64,000 bases of DNA. Origin: Afipia felis ATCC 53690 (GTDB lineage Bacteria; Pseudomonadota; Alphaproteobacteria; Rhizobiales; Xanthobacteraceae). Shown in pieces: positions 1 to 8,448 of the stretch. The stretch is taken from contig NZ_KB375270.1 of the NCBI RefSeq assembly GCF_000314735.2, positions 1,364,001 to 1,428,000 on the forward strand, given 5' to 3'. A model generated the notes under the pieces. It saw only the letters and a list, made by a program, of their open reading frames with translations. It ran no database searches and was not told where the DNA came from. The translations under genes were made by a program, and so were the position numbers. How positions within the stretch are numbered: the stretch's first letter is position 1; every line of letters begins with the position of its first letter.

Positions 1-575
1 TCGAACTGCGGATGTGGCTGAAGCCGGACAGTGCAACTCGGCTCGGCGAACGCCGCCGCCACATTGCGGGCCCGACTGGCTGCGGATTGTGCGGCATCGA
101 TTCCATCGCCGAGGCGATGAAGCCTGTCGCCATCGTCGGCAAAGGCATCACCGTGACGCCCGCGCAGATCATGGCCGCCATGCAGGCGCTTTATCCGCTG
201 CAGAAGCTCAACACGCTGACCCGCGCCGTCCACGCCGCAGCTTTCTGGGAACCGGAGCACGGCATTCTGGAGTGCCGCGAGGATGTCGGTCGCCACAACG
301 CACTCGACAAGCTCGGCGGCGCGCTCGCGCGCAGAAAGATCGATGCGAATCGTGGCGCTGTGCTGCTGACGAGCCGCGTCTCGGTCGAAATGGTGCAGAA
401 AACCGCCTCCATCGGCGCGTCGCTGATCGTCTCGGTGTCCGCACCGACCGCGCTTGCGATCCGCATGGCGGAGCGGGCCGGAATCACACTGTGCGCCATC
501 GCGAGGTCCGATGGCTTCGAGATTTTCACGCATCCGAATCGGGTCGCGGCGAACGAGGCTGTCGGCGTCGCCTGA
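1..575 (+). CDS. fdhD: FdhD, formate dehydrogenase sulfurtransferase (C-terminal part, cut by window start)
   Basis: The reading frame is open from the first bases and ends at a TGA at 573-575, so only the C-terminal ~190 residues are present. FdhD passes sulfur from a cysteine desulfurase to the Mo-bisMGD cofactor of formate dehydrogenase in the cytoplasm. The motif GPTGCGLCGIDSI at about 69-107 holds the paired cysteines (CxxC, bases 81-92) that carry the sulfur. The later segment ECREDVGRHNALDK is the usual FdhD signature. Its partner genes would lie upstream of the window. Molybdenum-cofactor genes moeA, mobB and mobA also occur at 36.0-38.6 kb. Confidence 0.93.
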   Translation, partial: ELRMWLKPDSATRLGERRRHIAGPTGCGLCGIDSIAEAMKPVAIVGKGITVTPAQIMAAMQALYPLQKLNTLTRAVHAAAFWEPEHGILECREDVGRHNALDKLGGALARRKIDANRGAVLLTSRVSVEMVQKTASIGASLIVSVSAPTALAIRMAERAGITLCAIARSDGFEIFTHPNRVAANEAVGVA

Positions 576-632
576 CAGTTTCATCGCCAGTCGCGCCTTT
601 TCCCCTGCCCGGCTTGCCATTATAAGACCGCG

Positions 633-1391
633 ATGTCCTACAAAGTCGCCGCGTTCTATCAGTTCACCCCGCTGCCGGATTTCGAGAGCCTGCGCGAGCC
701 GCTACGCAACATGTGCGTGGCGCTCGACATCAAGGGCATCATCCTGCTCGCCGCCGAGGGCATCAACGGTACCGTCGCAGGCAACGCCGTCAACATCGAC
801 GCCCTGATGAAGCAGATCCAGCACGGCGCGCTGTTCGGCGGACGGGCCAGCAATCTCGAGCTGAAATTCTCGACCGCATCAGAGATGCCGTTCAACCGGA
901 TGAAGGTTCGGCTGAAGAAGGAAATCGTCACCATCAAGGACAACGCCACCGACCCCACAAGGCAGGTCGGCACCTATATCGACGCGACCGACTGGAACGA
1001 ACTGATCGCGCGCCCGGGCATGGTGCTGGTCGACACCCGCAACGATTTCGAGGTCGAGATGGGCACCTTCGAGGGCGCGGTCGATCCGCAGATCAAGAGC
1101 TTCAGCGAGTTCAAGGATTTCGCTGATCGTACGCTCGATCCCGCGCGTGACACCGAGATCGCGATGTTCTGCACCGGCGGCATCCGCTGCGAGAAAGCCA
1201 GTTCCTATCTGCTATCGCGCGGCTTCAAGAACGTCTTCCACCTCAAGGGCGGCATCCTGAGATATCTCGAAACCATCCCCGAAGGCGAAAGCCGCTGGAA
1301 GGGCGATTGCTTCGTGTTCGACCAGCGCGTCGCGCTCGGCCACGGCCTGGCCGAACGCGCGGTGCGATCGGAGGGTGAAGACGATGAGTAA
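633..1391 (+). CDS. trhO: TrhO-type tRNA uridine-34 hydroxylase (rhodanese-like, UPF0176)
   Basis: This 252-residue protein has the UPF0176/YceA layout: an N-terminal acylphosphatase-like domain (about 1-100) and a rhodanese domain (about 120-225). The rhodanese active-site loop reads CTGGIRCEKAS, with the catalytic Cys at residue 180 and a second Cys at 186. Family members hydroxylate uridine 34 of certain tRNAs to 5-hydroxyuridine, an oxygen-dependent wobble modification. Length matches the family. The stop codon overlaps the start of slyX (ATGAGTAA), so the two genes are probably co-transcribed. Confidence 0.92.
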   Translation: MSYKVAAFYQFTPLPDFESLREPLRNMCVALDIKGIILLAAEGINGTVAGNAVNIDALMKQIQHGALFGGRASNLELKFSTASEMPFNRMKVRLKKEIVTIKDNATDPTRQVGTYIDATDWNELIARPGMVLVDTRNDFEVEMGTFEGAVDPQIKSFSEFKDFADRTLDPARDTEIAMFCTGGIRCEKASSYLLSRGFKNVFHLKGGILRYLETIPEGESRWKGDCFVFDQRVALGHGLAERAVRSEGEDDE

Positions 1392-1605
1392 CGCAGCCGA
1401 GCTGGCGGGCCGTATCGAAGCGCTGGAAATCCAGATCGCGCATCAAGATGCGGCCATCGAGGCGCTCAACCAGGTCATCACTTCGCAGTGGAAGCAGATC
1501 GACGTCCTCACGCGTGAGATGACGCGGCTGACTGATCGCGTTGCAGCCGCCGAGCAAAGCATTCCGGCATCGCCGGGCAGCGAACCGCCGCCGCCACACT
1601 ACTAA
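1384..1605 (+). CDS. slyX: SlyX family small coiled-coil protein
   Basis: A 73-residue protein with a continuous heptad-like stretch (AGRIEALEIQIAHQDAAIE, then IDVLTREMTRLTDRV) and a proline-rich tail ending PPPPHY, which is the hallmark of SlyX. Its function is not firmly known; the predicted form is a trimeric or dimeric coiled coil. I chose ATG 1384 because a GAGGG ribosome site at 1371-1375 lies 8 bases upstream. An in-frame GTG at 1375 would destroy that spacing. The gene overlaps the last 8 bases of trhO. Confidence 0.85.
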   Translation: MSNAAELAGRIEALEIQIAHQDAAIEALNQVITSQWKQIDVLTREMTRLTDRVAAAEQSIPASPGSEPPPPHY

Positions 1606-1613
1606 ATCTTGCT

Positions 1614-2471
1614 TCAGATCATCGGCAAATGGCTCGGCTCCCGCCCGCGCGGGAAGGCCTTGTCGATCTGCGCGATCTCCGCAGCCGTGAGCGTCAAGCC
1701 GCCGGCAGCTGCATTGTCTGCCGCATGCGCGACCGACGACGCCTTCGGGATCGTCACCACCGCAGGCCCGCGAGCGAGAAACGCCAGCGCGACCTGACGC
1801 GGCGTCGCACCATGTGCGTCGGCGATCTGCTCCAACACCTCGCCGCCTTCCGAGCGCGCGGACGGAAAATCATTGTGCCCGAACGGCGAATAAGCCGTCA
1901 CCGTGACGCCATGCGCCGCGCACCACGGGATCACCGAATGTTCGATCGCGCGCTCCTTCAGATGATAGAGCACCTGATTGCAGGCGATGTTGCCCTTCCC
2001 AGCGATGTCGTAAATTTCCTGCAGATCGTCCGCATCGAAATTGCTGACGCCCCATGAGCGAATCTTGCCGTCCTTCTTGAGTTGCTCGAAGGCGCTGACG
2101 GTATCTTCCAGATCGTAACCGCCACGCCAGTGCAGCAGATAGCAATCCATCCGGTCAGTGCGCATCCGCGCCAGCGAGCGTTCGGCGGCCTTGATCGTCC
2201 CTGCGCGCGAGGCATTGCTCGGCAGCACCTTCGAGACCAGAAACACCTCGTCGCGACGGCCCTTGATAGCATCCGCCACCACGAGCTCGGCGTCGTCATA
2301 CATCTCGGCGGTGTCGATATGCGTCATGCCGAGATCGAGCCCCTGCTGCAAGGTCGCCACCGCAGCCGCATGATTACCGCGATCGATGTACCAAGTACCC
2401 TGCCCAATGACGGAAACCTGCGTCCCGGTAGTGCCCCACGCTTTCTTGTGCATCTTCAGGGTATTCGTCAT
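1614..2471 (-). CDS. Aldo/keto reductase
   Basis: A 285-residue NADPH-dependent oxidoreductase of the AKR superfamily (TIM barrel, cytoplasmic). The catalytic tetrad is visible as Asp53 and Tyr58 (HIDTAEMY), Lys81 (VFLVSK) and His114 (YLLHW). The C-terminal NADP-binding segment includes VVTIPKASS. The start at 2471 is preferred over 2489 because GGGAG lies 7 bases upstream. It is convergent with slyX (8-base gap) and lies downstream of glpD on the same strand. The substrate cannot be read from sequence; members of this group often reduce aldehydes or methylglyoxal. Confidence 0.9.
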   Translation of the reverse strand: MTNTLKMHKKAWGTTGTQVSVIGQGTWYIDRGNHAAAVATLQQGLDLGMTHIDTAEMYDDAELVVADAIKGRRDEVFLVSKVLPSNASRAGTIKAAERSLARMRTDRMDCYLLHWRGGYDLEDTVSAFEQLKKDGKIRSWGVSNFDADDLQEIYDIAGKGNIACNQVLYHLKERAIEHSVIPWCAAHGVTVTAYSPFGHNDFPSARSEGGEVLEQIADAHGATPRQVALAFLARGPAVVTIPKASSVAHAADNAAAGGLTLTAAEIAQIDKAFPRGREPSHLPMI

Positions 2472-2541
2472 GATCGGCTCCCGGGTCATTATCCGTACCG
2501 CTTAGCGCATCTCGCATCGTCGCAAAAGATGTCTACGCATC

Positions 2542-4062
2542 TCAATACGGGTCGGGCGCGACGGGCTTGCGTTGCGCTCCCATCCACTCATCGAGCTCGG
2601 CAACTTGTTGCTTTGTAAGCCGCAGGCCAAGCTTCGAGCGCCGCCACACCACATCCTCCGCCGTCTGCGCGAATTCATGTGCCATCAGATAGCGCACCTC
2701 GCGTTCCGTCAGCGTCTGACCGAAATCGCGGTCCAGTTCAGCCAATGACGCTGCCCGTCCAAGCAACCGCCGCGCATGAGTGCCGTAAGCGCGGACCAGC
2801 CGCAATGCGTGATGCTTCGGCAGGAACGGATAGTCGCGCAACAACTGCTCCACCAGCGCATCCATATCACCTGCCGCGAAGTCCCCGCCAGGCAGCACCG
2901 CAGCGCCGGTCCACGGCGCGCCACCGCTGCGCAGATATGGTGCAAGTTTCTCCAGAGCATGTTCGGCAAGCTTGCGATAGGTCGTGATCTTGCCGCCAAA
3001 TACCGAGAGAACGGGCAATCCATCCGGCACGTCGAGTTCGAACACATAGTCGCGCGTCGCAGTGCGCGCCTCGCTCGCATGGTCGTCATAAAGCGGCCGC
3101 ACGCCCGAATAGCTCCAGACCACGTCGGACGGCTTCACGGATGCCGCAAGATATTCACTCGCCGACGCACACAGATAATCGATTTCCTCCTGCGTCGCGC
3201 GAACCTTGGACGGATCGCCCTCGTAATCGCGGTCCGTCGTGCCTATCAGCGTAAAATCGTCCTGATATGGAATGACGAAGATCACCCGACCGTCGCCATG
3301 CTGGAACGTATAGGCGCGGTCGTGCGCATAAAGCCGCGGCACCACGATGTGCGAGCCCTGCACGAGACGGAGATGTGCTTTTGCTTCAACGCCCGCGCGC
3401 TGCGTCAGAATTTCCTGCACCCACGGGCCGCCCGCATTCACCAGAATCCGCGCCTTGATCGTGCTGCGCACCCTGGTGGCAGCGTCCTCCGTCACAAGCT
3501 CCCAGACGCCATCCTCTCCCTGCTTCGCCTCAACGGCCTGCGTCCGCGGGCACACCGTCGCGCCACGCTCGACCGCATCAAGCGCGTTGAGGACGACGAG
3601 ACGAGAATCGTCCACCGTGCAATCGGAATATTCGAATCCCGTTCTGAAAACCGGCTTGAGCGGTTCACCCGCAACGTCGCGGCGCAGATTCAGTGTTCGC
3701 GCGGCAGGCAGGCGACGTCGCCCGCCGAGATGATCGTAGATAAAAAGCCCGAGCCGCAGCAGCCACGCGGGCCGCAATCCATCGTGATGTGGCAGCACGA
3801 ACCGCATCGGCGCGATGATGTGAGGCGCGATGCCCCACAGCACCTCGCGCTCGATCAGCGCCTCACGCACCAGACGGAATTCGTAGAACTCGAGATAGCG
3901 CAGGCCGCCGTGGATGAGCTTGCTCGACCATGACGAGGTGCCGCTCGCGAGGTCGTTCATCTCACACAGATAGACAGAATAACCCCGTCCCGCCGCATCG
4001 CGCGCGATGCCACAGCCGTTGACGCCGCCGCCGACGATCGCGATGTCGTAGATTTGGTCCAA
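2542..4062 (-). CDS. glpD: Glycerol-3-phosphate dehydrogenase, FAD-dependent (GlpD)
   Basis: Oxidises sn-glycerol-3-phosphate to dihydroxyacetone phosphate and passes electrons to quinone at the inner membrane face. The N-terminus carries the FAD-binding motif VGGGVNGCGIARDAAGRG, followed by LASGTSSWSSKLIHGGLRYL, diagnostic for GlpD. From the TTG start at 4062 the protein is 506 residues, close to the usual ~502. AGGGA precedes this TTG by about 5 bases. A longer form from a TTG at 4110 would add 16 residues with no family counterpart. No other glycerol-utilisation genes are adjacent. Confidence 0.92.
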   Translation of the reverse strand: MDQIYDIAIVGGGVNGCGIARDAAGRGYSVYLCEMNDLASGTSSWSSKLIHGGLRYLEFYEFRLVREALIEREVLWGIAPHIIAPMRFVLPHHDGLRPAWLLRLGLFIYDHLGGRRRLPAARTLNLRRDVAGEPLKPVFRTGFEYSDCTVDDSRLVVLNALDAVERGATVCPRTQAVEAKQGEDGVWELVTEDAATRVRSTIKARILVNAGGPWVQEILTQRAGVEAKAHLRLVQGSHIVVPRLYAHDRAYTFQHGDGRVIFVIPYQDDFTLIGTTDRDYEGDPSKVRATQEEIDYLCASASEYLAASVKPSDVVWSYSGVRPLYDDHASEARTATRDYVFELDVPDGLPVLSVFGGKITTYRKLAEHALEKLAPYLRSGGAPWTGAAVLPGGDFAAGDMDALVEQLLRDYPFLPKHHALRLVRAYGTHARRLLGRAASLAELDRDFGQTLTEREVRYLMAHEFAQTAEDVVWRRSKLGLRLTKQQVAELDEWMGAQRKPVAPDPY

Positions 4063-4158
4063 GACAATCCCTGTTGGCGAGTAACCGACAATCAGGCGTC
4101 GTCTCGCCAACCGATCATAGCGGCCGAGTTTGTAAATTGAAATTACATGCCGCTGATG

Positions 4159-5067
4159 TCAGCAGCAGTAAGAGCCACAGCCCGGATCCGGAGGCGGAGC
4201 CTGTTGCGTCTGATTGGTCTGTGCCTTGTTCTTGGCGATATCGTTGCCGCCGTCGAAAATCGAGACATAGCCGAGCGGATCGGTCCCCGGCGGATGGGTC
4301 GGATCGGGCAAGGTGCTCGCCCCCAGTCCCTGACGGCTGGCCATCTGGTCGGTCGGCAGATCGATCGCCCCACCCTTCTGTCCCGGCCTACTGGTCAGAT
4401 TGGTCATGATCTGCGCTAGCAGCCCGTCCGACACCCGGAACGGCTCCGGAATCGGATCGTTCGGGCCAGTCACGCAGGTTGCGAAACCGGGCCGCACGGT
4501 CGTCGAACCCGTGGAATTCCTGATGGTCGAGGAGCCAACGTGGCCGACGATCAATTCGCCCTTGCAGTTGGCAACATTGGGATCGGCCGCCGCGTAGTTC
4601 GCGGTGATCGGATAGACGATGGTGGCGACACCGCCGCGAATGCCCAGCGTCGCGACCGGCGTGTTGATGGTGACGCCCGCGGTGTGGCTGATCTGGCCGC
4701 CGACGAAGCGCAGCACGCCCTTCCCGACGGAAGCCACCATTTTGCCAGTGCCAGCGTTCGGATCGTAGACGTACTCATCGATCACGATACTGCTGTTGCG
4801 ACCGACATTGAGTGTCGAAGTGTCGGGGAACAGGATCTGCGTCGAACCAGAGGCCGTGGTCTGGATACGCTCCTTGTGAACGACATTGGTGCCGATCGCA
4901 AGCATCCGCGCGGCATTGCCCGGCGGCGTGCCGGTGGCGTCCTGATTGACCGCGCCGACGCGACCGACGTTCTGCGCTTCAAGCAGCGCTACGCCAATCA
5001 GCGTCGAGGCGGTGGACAGAAGCACCGTCAGAAGAGGTGTCAGGCAGGAACGTACGCGCGCGTCCAT
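4159..5067 (-). CDS. FecR-domain exported protein
   Basis: A 302-residue protein with an N-terminal signal segment (SCLTPLLTVLLSTASTLIGVALL) and a FecR-type beta domain: TNVVHKERIQTTASGSTQILFP, then LNVGRNSSIVIDEYVYDP. Conserved phrases KGVLRFVGGQ and INTPVATLGIRGG follow. The rest is low-complexity, ending in a Cys-rich tail GCGSYCC. This is the stand-alone periplasmic FecR family, not the FecR anti-sigma regulator, since no sigma-factor gene is nearby. The start at 5067 lies 11 bases after the upstream TPR/barrel gene, so the two form an operon and probably act together at the envelope. Function unknown. Confidence 0.82.
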   Translation of the reverse strand: MDARVRSCLTPLLTVLLSTASTLIGVALLEAQNVGRVGAVNQDATGTPPGNAARMLAIGTNVVHKERIQTTASGSTQILFPDTSTLNVGRNSSIVIDEYVYDPNAGTGKMVASVGKGVLRFVGGQISHTAGVTINTPVATLGIRGGVATIVYPITANYAAADPNVANCKGELIVGHVGSSTIRNSTGSTTVRPGFATCVTGPNDPIPEPFRVSDGLLAQIMTNLTSRPGQKGGAIDLPTDQMASRQGLGASTLPDPTHPPGTDPLGYVSIFDGGNDIAKNKAQTNQTQQAPPPDPGCGSYCC

Positions 5068-5077
5068 CGCAATATCC

Positions 5078-6451
5078 TCAGAACCGGAATGTCGGCCCGG
5101 CAATGACCGAGAAATTGTTCAGCTTGTAGTTCGGCAGCGTCGAACCGTTATGATCGTACTGCAGCGTGGTCGTGAATCCGATCGACTTGGTGATCGGCGT
5201 GTTCAGGATCGCGCCGGTGCTCCACTGATTGTCACGCCGCACAGTGTCCGGGTCGATGTTCGGGTTGGCCGCATCAAACCGCGTGTTGATGTATTTGAAG
5301 TACGGCGAGATACTCCAGTTGCGCGGAATGCTGACGAAAGGCGGCGCAAACTCCCACGTCAGCGCGGCTTCCAGTCCCCATTGGTCGAATGACTGATAGA
5401 CCAGTTCGGAGTCACCCCGGCGATAAAGGCCCCGCCCTTCCAGCCGCAAGGTTTGCATGATCTGCCACGAGCCGCCGACCGCGCCGGTGTACCAGTTGCC
5501 GGTCCCATAGCCCGCGAACGTCTGCAGCGGACTGTTGGTGAAATCGGCATGCCGCCACTCGAAGCTCGGCCCCCACGCAAAGCGGGTGCCGGTCGGGAAG
5601 TTCAGCGCAACGCCCGCACCACCGGTCGACATATAGGACGAACCGCCGATCCAAGTGTTGCCGCCGACCAGATACGGCTTGATCGTCGCGCCGGGTAGCA
5701 ATTCGGGCGCAAGCGCGATACGCGGGCCGACGGAAATATCGAACAGGCCGACATTGAGATCGCTGAATTTGCTCTGCGCGGTCAGGTAACCGGCGAAGCG
5801 CGTTTCCAGCACGTCACCGCGCGGATTGAGATCGTAGTCGTGGCTAAGACCTGCGAGGCCGAACCAGTTGACGTCGCTTCTCTTCTGCGACGACAGCGGC
5901 AGCGCAAACAACGTACCGCCCGACAGGAGCGAGCCGGTCGCGGGTGCGTAGTTCGCATTCGATTGATAGCGCACGCCGGTCTGGAAGAAGCCGGAGAAGC
6001 GGCTCGGCTGCAATTGCTTGTTAGCATCCGGCAGATAGGCCTCGATGCGCGCGCGCGTTACCGGATCAAGATCGGGGCTCGCCAGCGCTTCCTTGAAATA
6101 GCGCTTCGCCATTTCATAGGAGCCGAGCCGGAAATACAGCGCCCCGAGTTCGTACTTCACGCGCGTCAGCTTCGGATTGTAGAACAGCAACCGCTCCAGC
6201 GCGCCGATGGCTGCCTCGTAGTCCGTATTGGCGGTGGCGACGCGGGCAAACTCGAACGTGAGATCGTGGTTCGTCGGATTGCGAACCATCTGCTGATAAA
6301 GGCGATTTTGTTCGGAGACGTCCTGCGCAGCAGCGGGCGCGGTACCGCTCAAGCCCGCGACGACGGCCACGGCCAGCAGCCCACCCGTTCGCGGCGCGGC
6401 CTTAGCCAAGGCCCAAGACCGGAAAGATCTGAAATCAGCCCAGCAACGCAT
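5078..6451 (-). CDS. TPR plus outer-membrane beta-barrel protein
   Basis: A 457-residue protein with a signal peptide ending near APAAAQ. TPR-like helices follow at about residues 50-130 (LTFEFARVATANTDYEAAIGAL; LGALYFRLGSYEMAKRYFKEA). The remaining ~310 residues are alternating beta strands ending in a C-terminal Phe (GPTFRF), as expected for a protein assembled by the BAM complex. The layout resembles the surface lipoprotein assembly modifier (Slam/DUF560) class: periplasmic TPRs joined to a 14-strand barrel. It leads the operon with the FecR-domain gene. A role in moving or anchoring a surface protein is inference only. Confidence 0.75.
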   Translation of the reverse strand: MRCWADFRSFRSWALAKAAPRTGGLLAVAVVAGLSGTAPAAAQDVSEQNRLYQQMVRNPTNHDLTFEFARVATANTDYEAAIGALERLLFYNPKLTRVKYELGALYFRLGSYEMAKRYFKEALASPDLDPVTRARIEAYLPDANKQLQPSRFSGFFQTGVRYQSNANYAPATGSLLSGGTLFALPLSSQKRSDVNWFGLAGLSHDYDLNPRGDVLETRFAGYLTAQSKFSDLNVGLFDISVGPRIALAPELLPGATIKPYLVGGNTWIGGSSYMSTGGAGVALNFPTGTRFAWGPSFEWRHADFTNSPLQTFAGYGTGNWYTGAVGGSWQIMQTLRLEGRGLYRRGDSELVYQSFDQWGLEAALTWEFAPPFVSIPRNWSISPYFKYINTRFDAANPNIDPDTVRRDNQWSTGAILNTPITKSIGFTTTLQYDHNGSTLPNYKLNNFSVIAGPTFRF

Positions 6452-6603
6452 AATCGATTGGTCCCCTCAGCCCAACGATGGGTTCAAAGACCATAAAAAA
6501 TATTCGGAAGCAAACGGCCGCCTCGCAAATCCCTTGCAGTTTTGCGGTGGAGTCACTGAAAAGCCTCAGGGACGGATTCGCGCAACCGCCTTGGATTCCA
6601 GGC

Positions 6604-8388
6604 CTAAGTTCGCTCAAGCCCTGCGGCACGATACATATGCCGGACCCACCGGTTGACCTGATCGAACGTCATCCGGGCGGGAAAATCCGTCGCGATTCCA
6701 TGACGTTCGAGCAATTCCGCCAAGTAACAACCTTCCGGCGGCGCAAGCCCGGAGGGAATTCCGGCACGCCGCCAGACCTCGTCCTGCAGGTGTAGAAAGC
6801 CCGCATCGGCCGCGGCGCCGTGTAGTTCGTCGCGTTTATCGGGGTTGAACAGGTCCGGCACGTTCAGCCAGGAGATCGGGCCGAGGCTCCCACCCGCCTG
6901 CGACAGAACATCGCAATCCGACAGCAGTTCGCTTAACAGCCCCGCCCCCCCGCGCTCCCATGCGGCGGGGTCGTCCTCCAGCGCATCGGCCCGCTTGCGC
7001 GCCTCCGCCATCAGCGGATGTGCTGCCGGGAATTTCAGCACCGCGACCGGCGTGCGGCGAAATATATCGGGCGCCCCGCAATAGATGTCGCCTTCCGGCA
7101 GGTCCGGCTGCAGCAGCATCACATCGGGATCGATCCACCAGCCGCCGAGTTTTTCAAGCAGCGCGTAACGAAACAGGTTGGCGTGAATACCGACACGACC
7201 GTCCGCCAGCGGACGCAGTACGCGCGCTTCCGGCACGACCTCGCGCGCATCGCGCACATAAATCCCGCCCGCGAAATGCGCGTCGCGCTGATAGGTGAAG
7301 ACTTCGACGCGATGGCCGCGACGCGCGAAGCTCGCAAGGCATGCCTGCTGATAGAGCGGCATCGTCGCACCGTGCCAGAAGCTGCGGACAGTCTGCGGAT
7401 TCGCGCTTTGCGTCTCGGCCGGGGCGCACTGCGGCTCTGGCTGGGACGGACGATAGAGCCGGGCGCGCGGCTCGAAGCCGTCGCGCCTCAAGGCCGCAAT
7501 GAAGGTGTCCAACGCCTCGCCGGACAGAGTCGCCTCACCAACGCGATCTTTGTATTCTTCCAGAATACAATCCTCCATCGCCCAGGATGCGATGGATGTA
7601 TAATCCAATCTGCCCTGCTCCGGCACCTCGATGCCGAAACGCGCGAACAGCAGATCGAGGAAGCTGCCGCGCGGCGGCCCGTAATTGCGCGGAATGCGCA
7701 GCCTGTTCCACGCGCCATTCCACAGATGCGTGAACGTCGAATCCGCCAGCCGCACCTCCAGCGCTTCACATTGACTCGGATCGAAAAACGCCAGCGCCTC
7801 ATTGTATGGAATGGCGTAGGCATCCTGCGTCGGCGCTGCACAATCATTGAAGCCATGCTGTTTCAACGCCCGACTCAGCAGCGGCGTCCCGATCACGGCT
7901 CGCGTCTTGTTCGCCTGCACGTCGCCTGCTTCCGACAAAATTCGCTCTGCTTCAGGGATAATTTCGCGCAGCGCCGGAAAGCCCTTCGGAAATTTCAGCA
8001 ATCCTGCAAAAGCACGCATACCGCTGGAGCGACCGAAATACATCTCTACTTGCGGGAGCCTATCGGCGAGGCAAACGATGTCGAGATCGGCATACCAACC
8101 GCCGAAACGCTCCAGCATCACATAACGAAACAGGTCCGAATGCCGCGCCCACGCATCAGGATTACCAGCATTGTAGCGATGAAGAATGTCGAGCGGCAGG
8201 ACGTCGGCGGCGTCATGCAGTTCAACGCCGTCCGGCACAACGAGGCTTTTGTCATACGCGTATAAAATCACGCGCGCGCCGGCGCTGAGAAAGCTCTTCA
8301 GCGACAGGACTTCATAAAAACTGAGCGGAGGCCCGACCCAGAAAAAGCGGACTTCATCGCGATGGGAAGGCGGAGATACGGAATCCAT
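6604..8388 (-). CDS. Tandem-domain glycosyltransferase (two GT32/DXD sugar-transferase domains)
   Basis: A 594-residue protein made of two copies of the same fold. Copy 1 (about 10-300) has FRYVMLERFGGWYADLDIV with the DXD motif DLD at 101-103. Copy 2 (about 333-590) has FRYALLEKLGGWWIDPDVML with DPD at 420-422. Both copies end in a matching block: HLWN..W..LRIP....PP.GSFL..L in copy 1 and HLQDEVWRRAGIP...PPEGCYLAEL in copy 2. The DXD aspartates bind the metal and nucleotide sugar in GT-A enzymes of the capsular/OCH1 type. Both copies keep the aspartates, so both may be active. No signal peptide; cytoplasmic. The gene stands alone between two transcription units. Confidence 0.8.
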   Translation of the reverse strand: MDSVSPPSHRDEVRFFWVGPPLSFYEVLSLKSFLSAGARVILYAYDKSLVVPDGVELHDAADVLPLDILHRYNAGNPDAWARHSDLFRYVMLERFGGWYADLDIVCLADRLPQVEMYFGRSSGMRAFAGLLKFPKGFPALREIIPEAERILSEAGDVQANKTRAVIGTPLLSRALKQHGFNDCAAPTQDAYAIPYNEALAFFDPSQCEALEVRLADSTFTHLWNGAWNRLRIPRNYGPPRGSFLDLLFARFGIEVPEQGRLDYTSIASWAMEDCILEEYKDRVGEATLSGEALDTFIAALRRDGFEPRARLYRPSQPEPQCAPAETQSANPQTVRSFWHGATMPLYQQACLASFARRGHRVEVFTYQRDAHFAGGIYVRDAREVVPEARVLRPLADGRVGIHANLFRYALLEKLGGWWIDPDVMLLQPDLPEGDIYCGAPDIFRRTPVAVLKFPAAHPLMAEARKRADALEDDPAAWERGGAGLLSELLSDCDVLSQAGGSLGPISWLNVPDLFNPDKRDELHGAAADAGFLHLQDEVWRRAGIPSGLAPPEGCYLAELLERHGIATDFPARMTFDQVNRWVRHMYRAAGLERT

Positions 8389-8402
8389 CCACCCATTGTG
8401 AC

Positions 8403-8439
8403 CGCCGGCCCCCGCCGCCGCAAGCGGCGGAAGCCGGCG
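8403..8439 (-). other. Nested GC-rich hairpin after the RND efflux gene
   Basis: An outer stem CGCCGGC (8403-8409) pairs with GCCGGCG (8433-8439), and an inner stem CCGCCG (8415-8420) pairs with CGGCGG (8425-8430). It lies 10 bases beyond the RND stop codon. There is no T-run on either strand, so it is either a weak terminator or an mRNA 3'-end stabiliser. Confidence 0.4.
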
Positions 8440-8448
8440 TTAGTTCAA

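Noticed and set aside
2776..3933. 385-codon open frame antisense to glpD
   Set aside because: glpD is complete and conserved on the minus strand; the antisense frame lacks any motif or ribosome site.
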